Positions 43,211-52,400 of a DNA stretch of 64,000 bases are shown one piece after another. Positions within the stretch are counted from its first letter, which is position 1. The number at the start of each line of letters is the position of its first letter. The position numbers and the translations under genes were made by a program. The notes under the pieces are model-generated. The model had not been told where the DNA came from. It saw only the letters and a list, made by a program, of their open reading frames with translations, and ran no database searches. Origin of the DNA: Hamadaea flava (GTDB lineage: Bacteria; Actinomycetota; Actinomycetes; Mycobacteriales; Micromonosporaceae); contig NZ_JAMZDZ010000001.1 in assembly GCF_024172085.1 (NCBI RefSeq), positions 2,356,001-2,420,000 of the forward strand. Reading direction: 5' to 3'.

Positions 43211-44853
43211 GAGCAGGCCACCCCGTTGAGCTTGTACCCGCTGGGTGTCGGCGAGGACGGCCCGTTCGCCTGGAAGTTGAAGCTGACCGAGGCTCCGGCC
43301 GCCAGGTTCGGCGCCCAGGTGGGTGCGGCCGCGGTCAGCGTCTGGCCGCTGGCCGTGACCGTCGCGTTCCACCCGTTCACGAGGCTGACGCCGCTCGGCA
43401 GGGTCAGCGTGGCGACCCAGTTGTTGACCGTCGCCGTTCCGGTGTTCCTGACGGTCACGGTGGCGTTGAAGCCCTGCGGCCACGAACTGTCTACCTTGTA
43501 CGTCACCGAACACGAGCCAGTGCCGCTCCCGCCCGTAGGCGAGGTGGAGGCCGAGGGTGAGGTGGAGGACGACGGCGAGGTGGAGGCCGAGGAGGTGGGC
43601 GACGAGGTGGCCCCCGATCCCACGGGAGCGATCAGGTACGGCCCGACGATGTTCTGCTTCTGGGTGTTCACCGTGACCCAGTCGTCGGAGACGATGCCTC
43701 CGGTGTCGCCGGAGTTGGGGTTCCACGCCCAGTAGGTGAACGAGATCCCGTTGACCCCGGTGCCCATGTAGGACATCAGCTTGGTCAGCCACTGGACGTC
43801 CAGCGGGTTGGCGAGCGTACTGCCGAACTCGCCGACGAGCACCGGAGCGGTGTTGTTCTTGTAGAGGTAGCCCCAGAAGTGGTCCCAGACGGCGGGCAGG
43901 TTCTCGGGGAACGACGCGTCCTTGAACCACGGCTGCCGGTCGTAGACGGAGATTCCGTAGTCGTGCGCGGAGTAGACCAGCCGGTTGGCCGTGTTCAGCT
44001 GCACCGGGTACTGCGCGGCGCCGGCCAGGTTGCCGCCCCACCAGTCACAGGTCATCGGGTCGTCCGGAACGGAGTCCCAGACGTTCGGCGAACCGCCGGA
44101 TGGGCAGCTGACGCCTTCGACCACGATGAGCCAGTTGGAGTTGACCGACAGGATCGCGTTGCCGATGCGCTGCGCTGCCAGCCGCCAGTCGCGGGCGGTG
44201 TCGCCACAGCCCCAGCACGCGCCGGTGCCACTGGGATCGGTGCCCTCGGCGTGCGGCTCGTTGAACAGGTCGCCGCCGATGACGGTCGAGTTGCCGGCGT
44301 ACCGCTGGGCGAGCATCTGCCAGTCGGCGATCATGCTCGCCTCGGACACCGCGGCGGTGTACCACAACGGCGTCTGACCGGCCGCGCTCGGGCGGTGCCG
44401 ATCAAGGAGGATGCGCATGCCCTTCTGCCCGGCGTACGCGATGACCTTGTCGAGGATCTGGAGGGGCGAGTTGCCCACGAGGTCCGGATTCACGTAGTCG
44501 TTGATGCCCGTGGCCGTGGCGCCCGACTTGAGCGCGTCCCCGGAGTAGGGGACGCGGATCGTGTTGTAGCCGAGCTGCGCCATGTGGTCGATCTGGGACT
44601 TCCAGGTCTGGTTGGACCACAGACCGTGGAAGGTCCGGTTGTCGGTCTCCATGCCGAACCAGTTGATCCCGGTGAGCCGGACCGTGGCGCCCGTGCTGTC
44701 GACGAGCTTGTTGCCGTTGGTGTGCAGGTAGCCGACTCCGGTGCCGGCGGCCTGCGCGGGGGTGGCGGTGGTGAGCAGGGTGGCCACGACGAACGTGGCG
44801 GCGCTGACGGCGAGCGCGGACAAGGCCGCGCCCCAGCGTCTTCTGGGGGACAT
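43204..44853 (-). CDS. Secreted GH5 cellulase (endoglucanase) with CBM2
   Basis: A 549-residue exported endo-beta-1,4-glucanase. The signal peptide ends about residue 36 (TPAQAA). The GH5 (beta/alpha)8 barrel shows LTGINWFGMET, the acid/base in LFNEPH (Glu199) and nucleophile in LVGEFGS (Glu342). A Ser/Thr-Pro linker spans about 411-447, and a C-terminal CBM2 (about 448-549, SCSVTYKVDSSWPQGFNATV) with cysteines near both ends for the usual disulfide. It degrades cellulose outside the cell. It sits between the amylase and an ABC exporter; transcribed alone, ended by the hairpins at 43149-43210. Confidence 0.95.
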   Translation of the reverse strand: MSPRRRWGAALSALAVSAATFVVATLLTTATPAQAAGTGVGYLHTNGNKLVDSTGATVRLTGINWFGMETDNRTFHGLWSNQTWKSQIDHMAQLGYNTIRVPYSGDALKSGATATGINDYVNPDLVGNSPLQILDKVIAYAGQKGMRILLDRHRPSAAGQTPLWYTAAVSEASMIADWQMLAQRYAGNSTVIGGDLFNEPHAEGTDPSGTGACWGCGDTARDWRLAAQRIGNAILSVNSNWLIVVEGVSCPSGGSPNVWDSVPDDPMTCDWWGGNLAGAAQYPVQLNTANRLVYSAHDYGISVYDRQPWFKDASFPENLPAVWDHFWGYLYKNNTAPVLVGEFGSTLANPLDVQWLTKLMSYMGTGVNGISFTYWAWNPNSGDTGGIVSDDWVTVNTQKQNIVGPYLIAPVGSGATSSPTSSASTSPSSSTSPSASTSPTGGSGTGSCSVTYKVDSSWPQGFNATVTVRNTGTATVNNWVATLTLPSGVSLVNGWNATVTASGQTLTAAAPTWAPNLAAGASVSFNFQANGPSSPTPSGYKLNGVACSV

Positions 44854-45006
44854 CGTGCACTCCGTCCGTGGAGAATGGAGGGTTGTGCCGGCCTGGGCGG
44901 GCCGGTTGGTGCCTTATCGAATGTAATCGAAAACCCCGCGCCTGTCTGCGCCACCGCGTTGATCATGCTCGCCGGGAGTTGATCAGGGTGCTGTGGACAC
45001 GACACG

Positions 45007-45042
45007 CCGCGCGATCACGAACATAAGTTCATGATCGCGCGG
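45007..45042 (-). terminator. Hairpin after the ABC exporter operon
   Basis: CCGCGCGATCACGAAC (45007-45022) and GTTCATGATCGCGCGG (45027-45042) pair over 16 bp with one G-T-compatible mismatch around a 4-nt loop, 28 nt after the permease stop. Neighbouring TTGATCA words at 44958 and 44978 share its GATCA character. Confidence 0.6.
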
Positions 45043-45069
45043 AGAGAGCACGCGGACAAATGTCGAGGG

Positions 45070-46659
45070 TCAGCCGATGTCGCGGCGGCGGAAGCCGGCG
45101 AAGCCGGCCACCGTCAGGGCGACGGACAGCACGAACAGCCAGATCAGCGGCGGCCACGTCAGAGCCCCACCCGGCAGGTGCGGGACGTGCGTGAACGGGG
45201 ACAGGTCGAGCGCCCATTGGCTGAGTCGCAGGACCGCGCCGAGCTGCCCGAGCAGCAGGAACGCCGCCAGCAGCACCCAGCCCGCGCCGACGAGTTTGGG
45301 CGCGAACCCGAACAGTGCCAGCACGATCGCGACGGTCAGCCAGATCGCGGGCAGCGCGACCAGTGCGGCGCCGACGATCCGGGGCAGCTGACCGGCGACG
45401 TCGCCCGCACTGCCCCCATAGGACAGTCCGCCGACGAGCCCGACGACCAGCATGCTCACCGCCGGCCCAGCCAGCGCGAACAGCACGTAGCCGGCGTTCC
45501 AGCGCGACCGGCCGACCGCGGTGGCCAGGATCGGTTCCAGCCGCCCGGTGGTCTCCTCGGTCCGGGCGCGTACCGCCGCTTGGATGCCCTGCCCAGCGGC
45601 GGCGATGGCGGTGATCGAGATCAGCGTGACCATGAACAGGTCGCCCAGCGCGGTCGCGCCGCCGAGCCGCTGGAACATCTCCGCCAGTTCCGGGCTGTCC
45701 TTCAGCGCGTCCGAGGCCGTGGTCGCGGCCGAGCCGAGCACCCCGCTGATCACGGCGAACCCGATCAGCCAGCCGATCAGGCCGCCCCGCTGCAAGCGCC
45801 AGGCCAGGCCCAGGGGCGAGGAAAGGCTCCGCCCGGCCCGCGGCGGTCCGGGCCGCGGGGCGACGAGGCCCGCGTCGATGTCGCGGCTGCCGGCCAACTG
45901 GTACGCCCAAAGCCCGAGCGCGACGGTCACTCCGATCAGCACCACCCCGATCCACCAGCGTTCCCCGGCGTACGGACGGATGCGCTGGGCGAACCCGATC
46001 GGCGAGATCCACGACAGCACGGAGTTCTCGTCGCCGTCGGCGTCGCCGGCCGCCCGGAGCAGGAACGATCCGCCGAGGACCGCGCCGAAGATCCACCGCG
46101 CCGTCCGGGCGCTCTGGGTCAGCTGGGCCGCCAGTCCGGCCACCGCGCCGAAGAAGGCGCAGAGGACGGCGTACTCGAGGCCGAAGGCCCAAGCACCGAC
46201 GCCGGGGGCGGCCGAGGCGAGCCCCAGCGCGGCGAGCACTCCGATGACCGCGCTCGCGCCGAAGGCGAGCAGCAGCGCTGCCGCCAGTTGGGCCGGCCGG
46301 CCGACGACGGTCGCGCCGAGCAGTTCCCGGCGACCCTGCTCCTCCTCGTTGCGCGTATGCCGGATGACGGTCAGCCCGACGGCCAGCGCCGCGATGATGA
46401 CGAGGATGCCGGATCGCCAGGCGGACAACTGCCCGAGGTTCGGGGCGAAGATCGGGCCGTAGAAGCCGGTGATCGACGGCGAAGCGATCATGGACTTCGC
46501 GAATTTGGCCAGCTCCACCGGATCTGGGTAGAGCGCCTTGAAGCTGCCGGCCACGCTGGCCGGGAACAGGGCCAGCAGGACGACCCAGAGCGGCAGGATG
46601 ATCCGGTCCCGGCGCAGGGCCAGCCGCAGCAGCTGCCCGGTGCCCGCGAGCGCGCTCAC
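45070..46659 (-). CDS. ABC-2-type transporter permease (exporter)
   Basis: A 529-residue membrane protein with about 12 hydrophobic segments, a fused two-unit ABC-2 permease like those for polyketide/antibiotic efflux in actinobacteria (tetronasin-type exporters). The N-terminal [20 protein letters not shown] starts the first helix, and [20 protein letters not shown] is the conserved cytoplasmic loop. Its ATG overlaps the ATPase stop (ATGA). It exports an unknown compound with the ATPase at 46656. Confidence 0.88.
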   Translation of the reverse strand: MSALAGTGQLLRLALRRDRIILPLWVVLLALFPASVAGSFKALYPDPVELAKFAKSMIASPSITGFYGPIFAPNLGQLSAWRSGILVIIAALAVGLTVIRHTRNEEEQGRRELLGATVVGRPAQLAAALLLAFGASAVIGVLAALGLASAAPGVGAWAFGLEYAVLCAFFGAVAGLAAQLTQSARTARWIFGAVLGGSFLLRAAGDADGDENSVLSWISPIGFAQRIRPYAGERWWIGVVLIGVTVALGLWAYQLAGSRDIDAGLVAPRPGPPRAGRSLSSPLGLAWRLQRGGLIGWLIGFAVISGVLGSAATTASDALKDSPELAEMFQRLGGATALGDLFMVTLISITAIAAAGQGIQAAVRARTEETTGRLEPILATAVGRSRWNAGYVLFALAGPAVSMLVVGLVGGLSYGGSAGDVAGQLPRIVGAALVALPAIWLTVAIVLALFGFAPKLVGAGWVLLAAFLLLGQLGAVLRLSQWALDLSPFTHVPHLPGGALTWPPLIWLFVLSVALTVAGFAGFRRRDIG

Positions 46660-47582
46660 GACTTCGCTCCGACGCTTGCGGAGTCGCCCTCGACGTCGGC
46701 GTCGCTCTGGTAGTGCCGCAGGAACAGCTCCTCCAGCGTCGGCGGCTGGCTGGTCAGCCCGCGTACGCCCAGGGAGGCCAGGTGCCGCAGGGTCTCGTCG
46801 AGGACGGCGGTGTCGACCTGGAACTTGACCCGGCTGCCCTCCACGACGAGGTCGTGGACGCCGGGCATGGTGGTGAGCCCGTCCGGCGGCGACGCCAGGT
46901 CGGCCGCGATCGACGTACGCGTCAGGTGGCGCAGCTCGGTGAGGGTGCCGGTCTCGACGGTCTTCCCGGCGCGGATGATGCTCACGCGGTCGCAGAGGGC
47001 TTCGGCCTCGGCCAGGATGTGGCTGGAGAGCAGGACGGTCCGCCCGTTCTGGCGCTCAGAGTTGATGCAGTCCTGGAAGACGGATTCCATCAGGGGGTCG
47101 AGCCCGGAGGTCGGCTCGTCGAGGATCAACAGTTCGGCGTCGCTGGCGAGGGCTGCGACGAGGGCCACCTTCTGCCGGTTGCCCTTGGAGTAGGTCCGGC
47201 CCTTCTTGCGCGGGTCCAGTTCGAAGCGCTGGATCAGTTCGTCGCGCTTGCCCTTGTCGCCGCCGCCGCGCAGCCGCGCGAGCAGGTCGATGACTTCGCC
47301 GCCGGTCAGCGTGGGCCACAGGGTGACGTCGCCCGGGACGTACGCGAGCCGCTTGTGCAGGGTCACCGCGTCCTTCCACGGGTCGCCGCCGAACAGGGTG
47401 GCGCTGCCTCCGTCGGCTTTGAGGAGGCCGAGCAGCACCCGGATGGTGGTCGACTTGCCGGCGCCGTTGGGGCCGAGGAAGCCGTGGACTTCGCCGCGGC
47501 GGACGACCAGGTCGAGCCCGTCCAGCGCCTGCGTCGGCCCGAAGCTCTTGCGCAGGCCCGACGCCTCGATGATGTTTTCCAT
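46656..47582 (-). CDS. ABC transporter ATP-binding protein
   Basis: A 308-residue ATPase. Walker A is GPNGAGKST (37-45) and Walker [14 protein letters not shown]. The signature [16 protein letters not shown] has SKGNRQ in place of LSGGQ, as in DrrA-like drug exporters. The C-terminal accessory domain (about 220-300) is typical of efflux ATPases. The ATG lies 7 nt from a -10 box, so the transcript is probably leaderless; the operator palindrome at 47601-47620 overlaps the -35. Divergent from a GbsR/MarR-like regulator. Confidence 0.92.
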   Translation of the reverse strand: MENIIEASGLRKSFGPTQALDGLDLVVRRGEVHGFLGPNGAGKSTTIRVLLGLLKADGGSATLFGGDPWKDAVTLHKRLAYVPGDVTLWPTLTGGEVIDLLARLRGGGDKGKRDELIQRFELDPRKKGRTYSKGNRQKVALVAALASDAELLILDEPTSGLDPLMESVFQDCINSERQNGRTVLLSSHILAEAEALCDRVSIIRAGKTVETGTLTELRHLTRTSIAADLASPPDGLTTMPGVHDLVVEGSRVKFQVDTAVLDETLRHLASLGVRGLTSQPPTLEELFLRHYQSDADVEGDSASVGAKS

Positions 47583-47589
47583 GATTCGG

Positions 47590-47620
47590 ACGCTACACTT
47601 GCTTCACAAACTTGTGAAGC
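47590..47620 (-). promoter_or_regulatory. Leaderless promoter and operator of the ABC exporter
   Basis: Minus strand: -35 TTCACA (47618-47613), 17-bp spacer, -10 TAGCGT (47595-47590), ATG at 47582. The 20-bp palindrome GCTTCACAAACTTGTGAAGC (9-bp arms, 2-bp centre; 47601-47620) covers the -35 and most of the spacer. It lies between the exporter and the divergent regulator gene, so the regulator probably binds it and controls both. Confidence 0.7.
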
Positions 47621-47661
47621 TTGTGCCGTGTCAAAATCGTGTTGTGACGCAGGGAGCAGAG

Positions 47662-48159
47662 ATGGCGCAGAAGCCGACGACGAACGGACCGCCGGGCCGA
47701 GACGAGGACGGCGTACGCCGCTTCGTCGAGCACACGGCGCTGACCTTCGCCAACTACGGGATGCCGCGGATGGCGGCCCGGGTGCTGATGCTCCTGATGG
47801 CCGCGGAGGAGTCCACGCTCACCGCTGCCGAGATCGCCGACGGGCTGGCGATCAGCCCCGCCGCGGTCTCCGGCTCGGTCCGCTATCTGCAACAGCTGGG
47901 ACTGGTGGTGAAGGAGCCGGTGCCGGGCTCGCGCCGCGACGTCTACCGGCTGCCGGACGACGCCTGGTATCAGGGCGCGATGGTCAAGGGGGGCATCTTC
48001 GCCACCGTCGGGAAACTGGCGGCCGAAGGAGTAGCGGCCGCCGGCGGACGGGGAACCGTCGCCGGCGGCCGGATCGCCGAGATGGCGGACTTCTACGCGT
48101 TCATCCAGGACGAGATGGCGGGCCTCCTCGAACGGTGGGAAGCCCGCCGCGCCGGGTGA
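47662..48159 (+). CDS. GbsR/MarR-like winged-helix regulator
   Basis: A 165-residue regulator. A helical N-terminus (VRRFVEHTALTFANYGMPRM) precedes a winged HTH (LTAAEIADGLAISPAAVSGS, VRYLQQLGLVVKEPVPGSRR). The layout matches GbsR/MarR regulators adjacent to ABC exporters. ATG 47662 has GGGAG 7 nt upstream; an in-frame GTG at 47644 is an alternative. It is divergent from the ABC exporter with a shared palindromic operator, so it probably represses both genes until it binds a drug-like ligand. Confidence 0.83.
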   Translation: MAQKPTTNGPPGRDEDGVRRFVEHTALTFANYGMPRMAARVLMLLMAAEESTLTAAEIADGLAISPAAVSGSVRYLQQLGLVVKEPVPGSRRDVYRLPDDAWYQGAMVKGGIFATVGKLAAEGVAAAGGRGTVAGGRIAEMADFYAFIQDEMAGLLERWEARRAG

Positions 48160-48162
48160 GCG

Positions 48163-49827
48163 CTAGTTGACGGTGAAGCGGCCGATGCCCGGCGCGCTCT
48201 CGTGCCACACGCGGTCGAGCGCCGTCACGACATACGTGTAGGCCGTCCCCGCGACCGCCGTGGTGTCCAGGTAGGACAGGCCACGGACCGTGCCGATGAG
48301 CTGGCCGGCGTCGGCCAGGTCGCACGGCTCGGGCAGCGGGTCGCGGCCCTCGTAGCGGTAGATCGCGAACGACGTCGGGTCCTCGAACGGGCGCCCGTGC
48401 GTTCCGGGAGCCAGCCACTGCAGGCGTACGCCCTCGGCCTCGCGGCGCAGGTGGGTGATGACCGGCGGGATCATCGGCTTCGCGGCCACCCGCTGCAGCG
48501 CCGGGGGCAGCGACGGACGCGAGTAGTACGCGGCCGCGTACAGGTCGGTCGCCCCGAGGCGGTTGGCCTTCACGTCCTTGGCCGAGAAGTGGATGCTGCC
48601 GTCGACCTCGGGCAGCGACCGGTTGAGCGCGATGTGCTTGCCCATCTCGTTCGGGTCGAACCAGGCCGCCGGCTGCCCGGCCGCGGAGATCTTGTAGTCG
48701 GCCTGGCCGATGTACAGCTGGCACTGGGTGCCCGCGACGACGTCGTTCCACCACGGCACGAGCTTGGCGTAGTCGGCCACCGCGAGGCCGATGTTCCAGT
48801 AGACCTGCGGAACGATGTAGTCCAGCCAGCCTTCCTTGACCCACTTGCGGGTGTCGGCGAAGTTGGCGTCGTAGGACTGCGTGCCGCCGGTGTCCGAGCC
48901 CAGCGGGTCGGCCGCCTTGTTGCGCCAGATGCCGAACGGGCTGACCCCGAACTTCACCCACGGCTTGGCCTCGCGGACCTTCTGCGACATCTCCTGGATC
49001 AGCAGGTCGATGTTGTTGCGCCGCCAGTCCGCCTTGGTCGCCCAGCCCGCGCCGTGTTCGGCGAACGTCGCCTCGTCGCCGAAGTCCTGGTTCGAGGCCG
49101 GGTACGGGTAGAAGTAGTCGTCGAAGTGCACGCCGTCGAGGTCGTACTTGGTGACGGCGTCCATGATGGCGTCCTGCACGAACGCGCGTACCTCGGGGAT
49201 GCCCGGGTTGTAGTAGAGCCGGGTCGCCGCGTTGCCGACCGGGTAGGCCACCGCCCAGTCGGGGTGCTGCCGGACCGGGTGGTTGGGGGCGAGTTTGGTG
49301 ATGTCGCCAGCCGCGCCGCCGGGGGCGGGCATGGAGACGCGGTAGGGGTTGAACCAGGCATGGAACTCGAGGTTGCGGGCGTGGGTCTCGGCGACCATCC
49401 AGGCGACCGGGTCCCAGCCGGGGCCGACGCCGTCCCGCTTGCCGGTCAGCCACTCCGACCACGGCTCGTACGCCGAGGGCCAGAACGCGTCGGCGGTGGG
49501 CCGGATCTGCACGACCACGGCGTTGTGGTTGAGCTGTTCGGCGAGGTCGAGCCAGGCCCGGTAGTCGGCCTTGAGGGTCTGCTCGTCCAGCCCGGCCGCC
49601 CGCGGCCAGTCGATGTTGACGACGCTGGCGATCCACATCGCGCGGAACTCACGCTTCGGCGTCGCGGGGTCGACCTCGCAGCTGGACGTGTCCGGGACCG
49701 GGAACGGGTTCGGCGTGCCCGCCAGGGTCGAGGGCTCCTCGGCGAACGCCACGCCGGGGAGGGCGGCGGTCAGCGGAGCCGCCAGTGCCAGAGCCGTGAA
49801 CGTACGGCGAGGCAGGGATGGGGACAT
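48163..49827 (-). CDS. Secreted GHL10 (DUF187/YngK-like) glycoside hydrolase, second copy
   Basis: A 554-residue paralogue of the 27009-29000 protein. A twin-arginine-like signal (PRRTFTALALAAPLTAALPG) directs export. The GHL10 domain (about 60-400) shares most residues with the other copy, including NAVVVQIRPTADAFWPSAYE, FHAWFNPYRVSM and DLDGVHFDDYFYPYP. The C-terminus is a shorter FnIII-like module ending ESAPGIGRFTVN; the golvesin-like domain of the first copy is absent. It may hydrolyse peptidoglycan-derived or related glycans. The 3' end is 3 bp from that of the convergent regulator. Confidence 0.9.
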   Translation of the reverse strand: MSPSLPRRTFTALALAAPLTAALPGVAFAEEPSTLAGTPNPFPVPDTSSCEVDPATPKREFRAMWIASVVNIDWPRAAGLDEQTLKADYRAWLDLAEQLNHNAVVVQIRPTADAFWPSAYEPWSEWLTGKRDGVGPGWDPVAWMVAETHARNLEFHAWFNPYRVSMPAPGGAAGDITKLAPNHPVRQHPDWAVAYPVGNAATRLYYNPGIPEVRAFVQDAIMDAVTKYDLDGVHFDDYFYPYPASNQDFGDEATFAEHGAGWATKADWRRNNIDLLIQEMSQKVREAKPWVKFGVSPFGIWRNKAADPLGSDTGGTQSYDANFADTRKWVKEGWLDYIVPQVYWNIGLAVADYAKLVPWWNDVVAGTQCQLYIGQADYKISAAGQPAAWFDPNEMGKHIALNRSLPEVDGSIHFSAKDVKANRLGATDLYAAAYYSRPSLPPALQRVAAKPMIPPVITHLRREAEGVRLQWLAPGTHGRPFEDPTSFAIYRYEGRDPLPEPCDLADAGQLIGTVRGLSYLDTTAVAGTAYTYVVTALDRVWHESAPGIGRFTVN

Positions 49828-50007
49828 CGTTGTTCCTCCAGGGGCTGCTCATTCAAGGGGGTGCTCGCTGTTAAAGTTTCACCATTTCTTCCCGGTTGGC
49901 AATACTCCTTAACGACGCAAACTCCGGGTCACCACCGGCAGCCGAAGGTCGGTTTACGCCGACACCCGCAAGATGGCATGCTTGCCCACGTTCGCGGGGA
50001 GGGGTGG

Positions 50008-51693
50008 ATGGCGGGAGTACAGGCGCTGCGGCCGAGCGACCAGCTCCAGATCGGTGGCTATCAGCTGCTGGGACGCCTTGGTGAAGGCGGCATGGGCACC
50101 GTCTACCTGGCACAGTCGCCGGACGGCTCGCAGGTCGCCCTCAAGGTCATCCGGGATCATCTGCTCGATCGCGGGGAATTTCGCGAGCGGTTCCGGGGCG
50201 AGGTCGCCCGTGCGAAGACCGTCCCGCCGTTCTGCACCGCCGAGGTCATCGAGGCAGATCCCGATCACGATCCGCCCTACCTGGTCGCCGAGTACGTCGA
50301 CGGGCCGACCTTGGCCGACATCGTCAAGGAGTCGGGGCCGCTGAGCGGCGCGGCGCTGCAGTCGCTCGGCATCGGCGTCGCCACCGCGCTGACCGCGATC
50401 CACGGCGCCGGCATCATCCACCGCGACCTCAAGCCGGGCAACGTGCTGCTCCCTCGTGGGGGCGTCAAGGTGATCGACTTCGGACTCGCCCGCGACTCCG
50501 ACACCCCGACCGGCATCACCCAGGCCGACCAGGTCATGGGCACCGTCCCGTACATCGCGCCCGAGCGGCTCAGCGGCGGCCTGAAGGCGGTGAACGCCAA
50601 GGCCGACGTCTTCGCCTGGGGCGCGGTCATGTGCTACGCCGCGACCGGGCACACCCCGTTCGCGGGGGACACTCCGGCGACGACGGCGATCCGCATCCTC
50701 ACCGAGGCGCCCAACCTGACCGGCGTCAGCGGGCCGCTCCGCGACGTCGTCGCCCAGGCGCTGTCGAAGGACCCGGCCGAACGACCGGCCGCCCGGGAAC
50801 TGCTCGACCTGCTCATGTCGGTCGGCTCGACCCGCAAGGTGCCGCAGGACGTCATGATCCCGGCACAGGCCGCCTACGAGGCGACCGCGGACGACGAGAC
50901 GACGGTCAGCACCCGCGTCCCGGTCCGCAAACCGCGCCGCCGCGTACGCACTCTCGGTATCGTCCTCGCCGCCGTGATCGCCCTGGTCGCCGCCGGCATC
51001 TTCGCGTACGGCGTGTGGCCGAACGCCCGCAGCCTCGCCGGCGACCCGACCGCCTCACCGTCGGTGCAGACTTCGCCGCCGACGCCGTTGAACATTCCGG
51101 ACAACTTCCAGCTCGTCCTCGACGACCCGCTGACGAAGTCCGACAACTGGATCCAGCGGACCGAGAAGGAACTGGACGCGCGGTGCTTCTACGACGCGCG
51201 CGGCTTCGTCACCGAGGTGACCGGCCCGGTCTACCGCTGCCAGGGCCCCTCCGGGAACAACTACCGCGACTTCGCCGTGAGCGTCACCGTCACACTGGTC
51301 GCCGAGGGCACCTGCGCCGGGATCTGGTTCCGCTACAACGGCAGCGTCGGCGACGCCCTGCAGATCTGCCAGGACGGCGCGTACTTCGTGCGCCACGAGA
51401 AGGACGCCAACGGCGACTGGAGCAATCCCACTCGGCTCGCCATGGCGTTCGACGAGCCGCTCGCGGTCGGCCAGTCCGCACGGTTCACTATCCTCGCCGT
51501 CGGCGACACCTTCACCTTCGGCCGCGACGGCTTCGTGCTGGACCACCGGGACGAGACCACCTATCCCAAGGGCCGGATCAACATCGGTGTCCTGCAACGG
51601 GATCCGGCGGATCAGCCGACCCAGTACTCGGCCGCCTTCAGCCACATCCAGATCTGGGCGCCGATCGACCCCTCGGGCCGCGCGACCAGCTAA
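50008..51693 (+). CDS. Membrane Ser/Thr protein kinase with beta-sandwich ectodomain
   Basis: A 561-residue Hanks-type kinase. GEGGMGTVYLA (glycine loop, about 25-35), Lys46 in ALKVI, HRDLKPGN (138-145, catalytic Asp140) and DFG (157-159) are all intact. A single TM helix lies at about 316-336. The about 210-residue extracellular domain has no PASTA repeats; it resembles a LamG/DUF1080-type jelly roll (SVTVTLVAEGTCAGIWFRYN, DGFVLDHRDETTYPKGRINI). It would sense an external ligand and phosphorylate cytoplasmic proteins. ATG 50008 follows GGGGAGGGG. Its stop overlaps that of the convergent SDR gene. Confidence 0.93.
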   Translation: MAGVQALRPSDQLQIGGYQLLGRLGEGGMGTVYLAQSPDGSQVALKVIRDHLLDRGEFRERFRGEVARAKTVPPFCTAEVIEADPDHDPPYLVAEYVDGPTLADIVKESGPLSGAALQSLGIGVATALTAIHGAGIIHRDLKPGNVLLPRGGVKVIDFGLARDSDTPTGITQADQVMGTVPYIAPERLSGGLKAVNAKADVFAWGAVMCYAATGHTPFAGDTPATTAIRILTEAPNLTGVSGPLRDVVAQALSKDPAERPAARELLDLLMSVGSTRKVPQDVMIPAQAAYEATADDETTVSTRVPVRKPRRRVRTLGIVLAAVIALVAAGIFAYGVWPNARSLAGDPTASPSVQTSPPTPLNIPDNFQLVLDDPLTKSDNWIQRTEKELDARCFYDARGFVTEVTGPVYRCQGPSGNNYRDFAVSVTVTLVAEGTCAGIWFRYNGSVGDALQICQDGAYFVRHEKDANGDWSNPTRLAMAFDEPLAVGQSARFTILAVGDTFTFGRDGFVLDHRDETTYPKGRINIGVLQRDPADQPTQYSAAFSHIQIWAPIDPSGRATS

Positions 51694-52400
51694 CGCGCCT
51701 CCGGGTCCAGACCCAGCACGGCTCGCCCACCGTCCACAGGCACCACAGCACCGTGGACGAAGCTCGCCGCGGGTGACAACAGGAACGCGACCACATCGGC
51801 CACCTCACTGGTACGCCCCACGCGGCCGACCGGATGAAGGCGGTTCAGTTCGCGCCGAACCCGTTCCGGAGCGTCGTCCAGTCGCCCCGTCGCGATGGAG
51901 CCCAGCGCGACCGAGTTGACCCGGATGCCCTGACGTCCATAATCGACAGCCAAGGCCCGGGTCAGGCCCTCGATCGCGGCCTTCGCGGTGGCGTACGGGA
52001 GGGCGCCGGGCACGGCTCGCTGCGCCTGGTGCGACGACACGTTGACGATCGCGCCGCCCTGACCGGTCGCCAGCATCCGGCGTACCGCCGTCGAGCAGCC
52101 GGTCACCGCCGGCGCGAGGTTGGCCGCGATCAGCTCCAGCACCTGAGCCGGCGGGGTGTCGTGGATGGCCGCGTCCCGGAACACTGCAGCGTTGTTCACC
52201 CAGCCCACCAGCCGTCCGGCCGCCTCGGCGAGGTCGGCCGCGCGTTCCGCCACCGCTTCATCGGCGGCGTCCCCCACGACATCGGCGGACACGGTCGCAT
52301 CCTGGTCGACCACGATGACCGTGCCGTCCTGGCTCAACCGCTCGGCGATCGCCCGGCCGATCCCGCGCCCACCGCCCGTGACGACATAGGAGCGCCGCAT
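51690..52400 (-). CDS. Short-chain dehydrogenase/reductase
   Basis: A 236-residue classical SDR. TGGGRGIG is the cofactor-binding motif, NNAA follows, and the active site is Ser in VNVSSHQAQ with YATAK (YxxxK). LGSIATGR is the C-terminal segment. Substrate unknown. Its ATG overlaps the sirtuin stop by 1 nt (TAATG), so the two are co-translated. The stop codon overlaps the convergent kinase stop (CTAA). Confidence 0.87.
   Translation of the reverse strand: MRRSYVVTGGGRGIGRAIAERLSQDGTVIVVDQDATVSADVVGDAADEAVAERAADLAEAAGRLVGWVNNAAVFRDAAIHDTPPAQVLELIAANLAPAVTGCSTAVRRMLATGQGGAIVNVSSHQAQRAVPGALPYATAKAAIEGLTRALAVDYGRQGIRVNSVALGSIATGRLDDAPERVRRELNRLHPVGRVGRTSEVADVVAFLLSPAASFVHGAVVPVDGGRAVLGLDPEAR

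Noticed and set aside
45031-46713. 560-codon plus-strand ORF opposite the ABC permease
   Set aside because: Composition is Gly/Arg/Asp repeats typical of antisense frames; the minus-strand permease has clear membrane helices.
48202-50007. Upstream 600-codon extension of the kinase frame
   Set aside because: Antisense to the second GHL10 gene; low-complexity translation. The kinase starts at 50008 after a strong Shine-Dalgarno.
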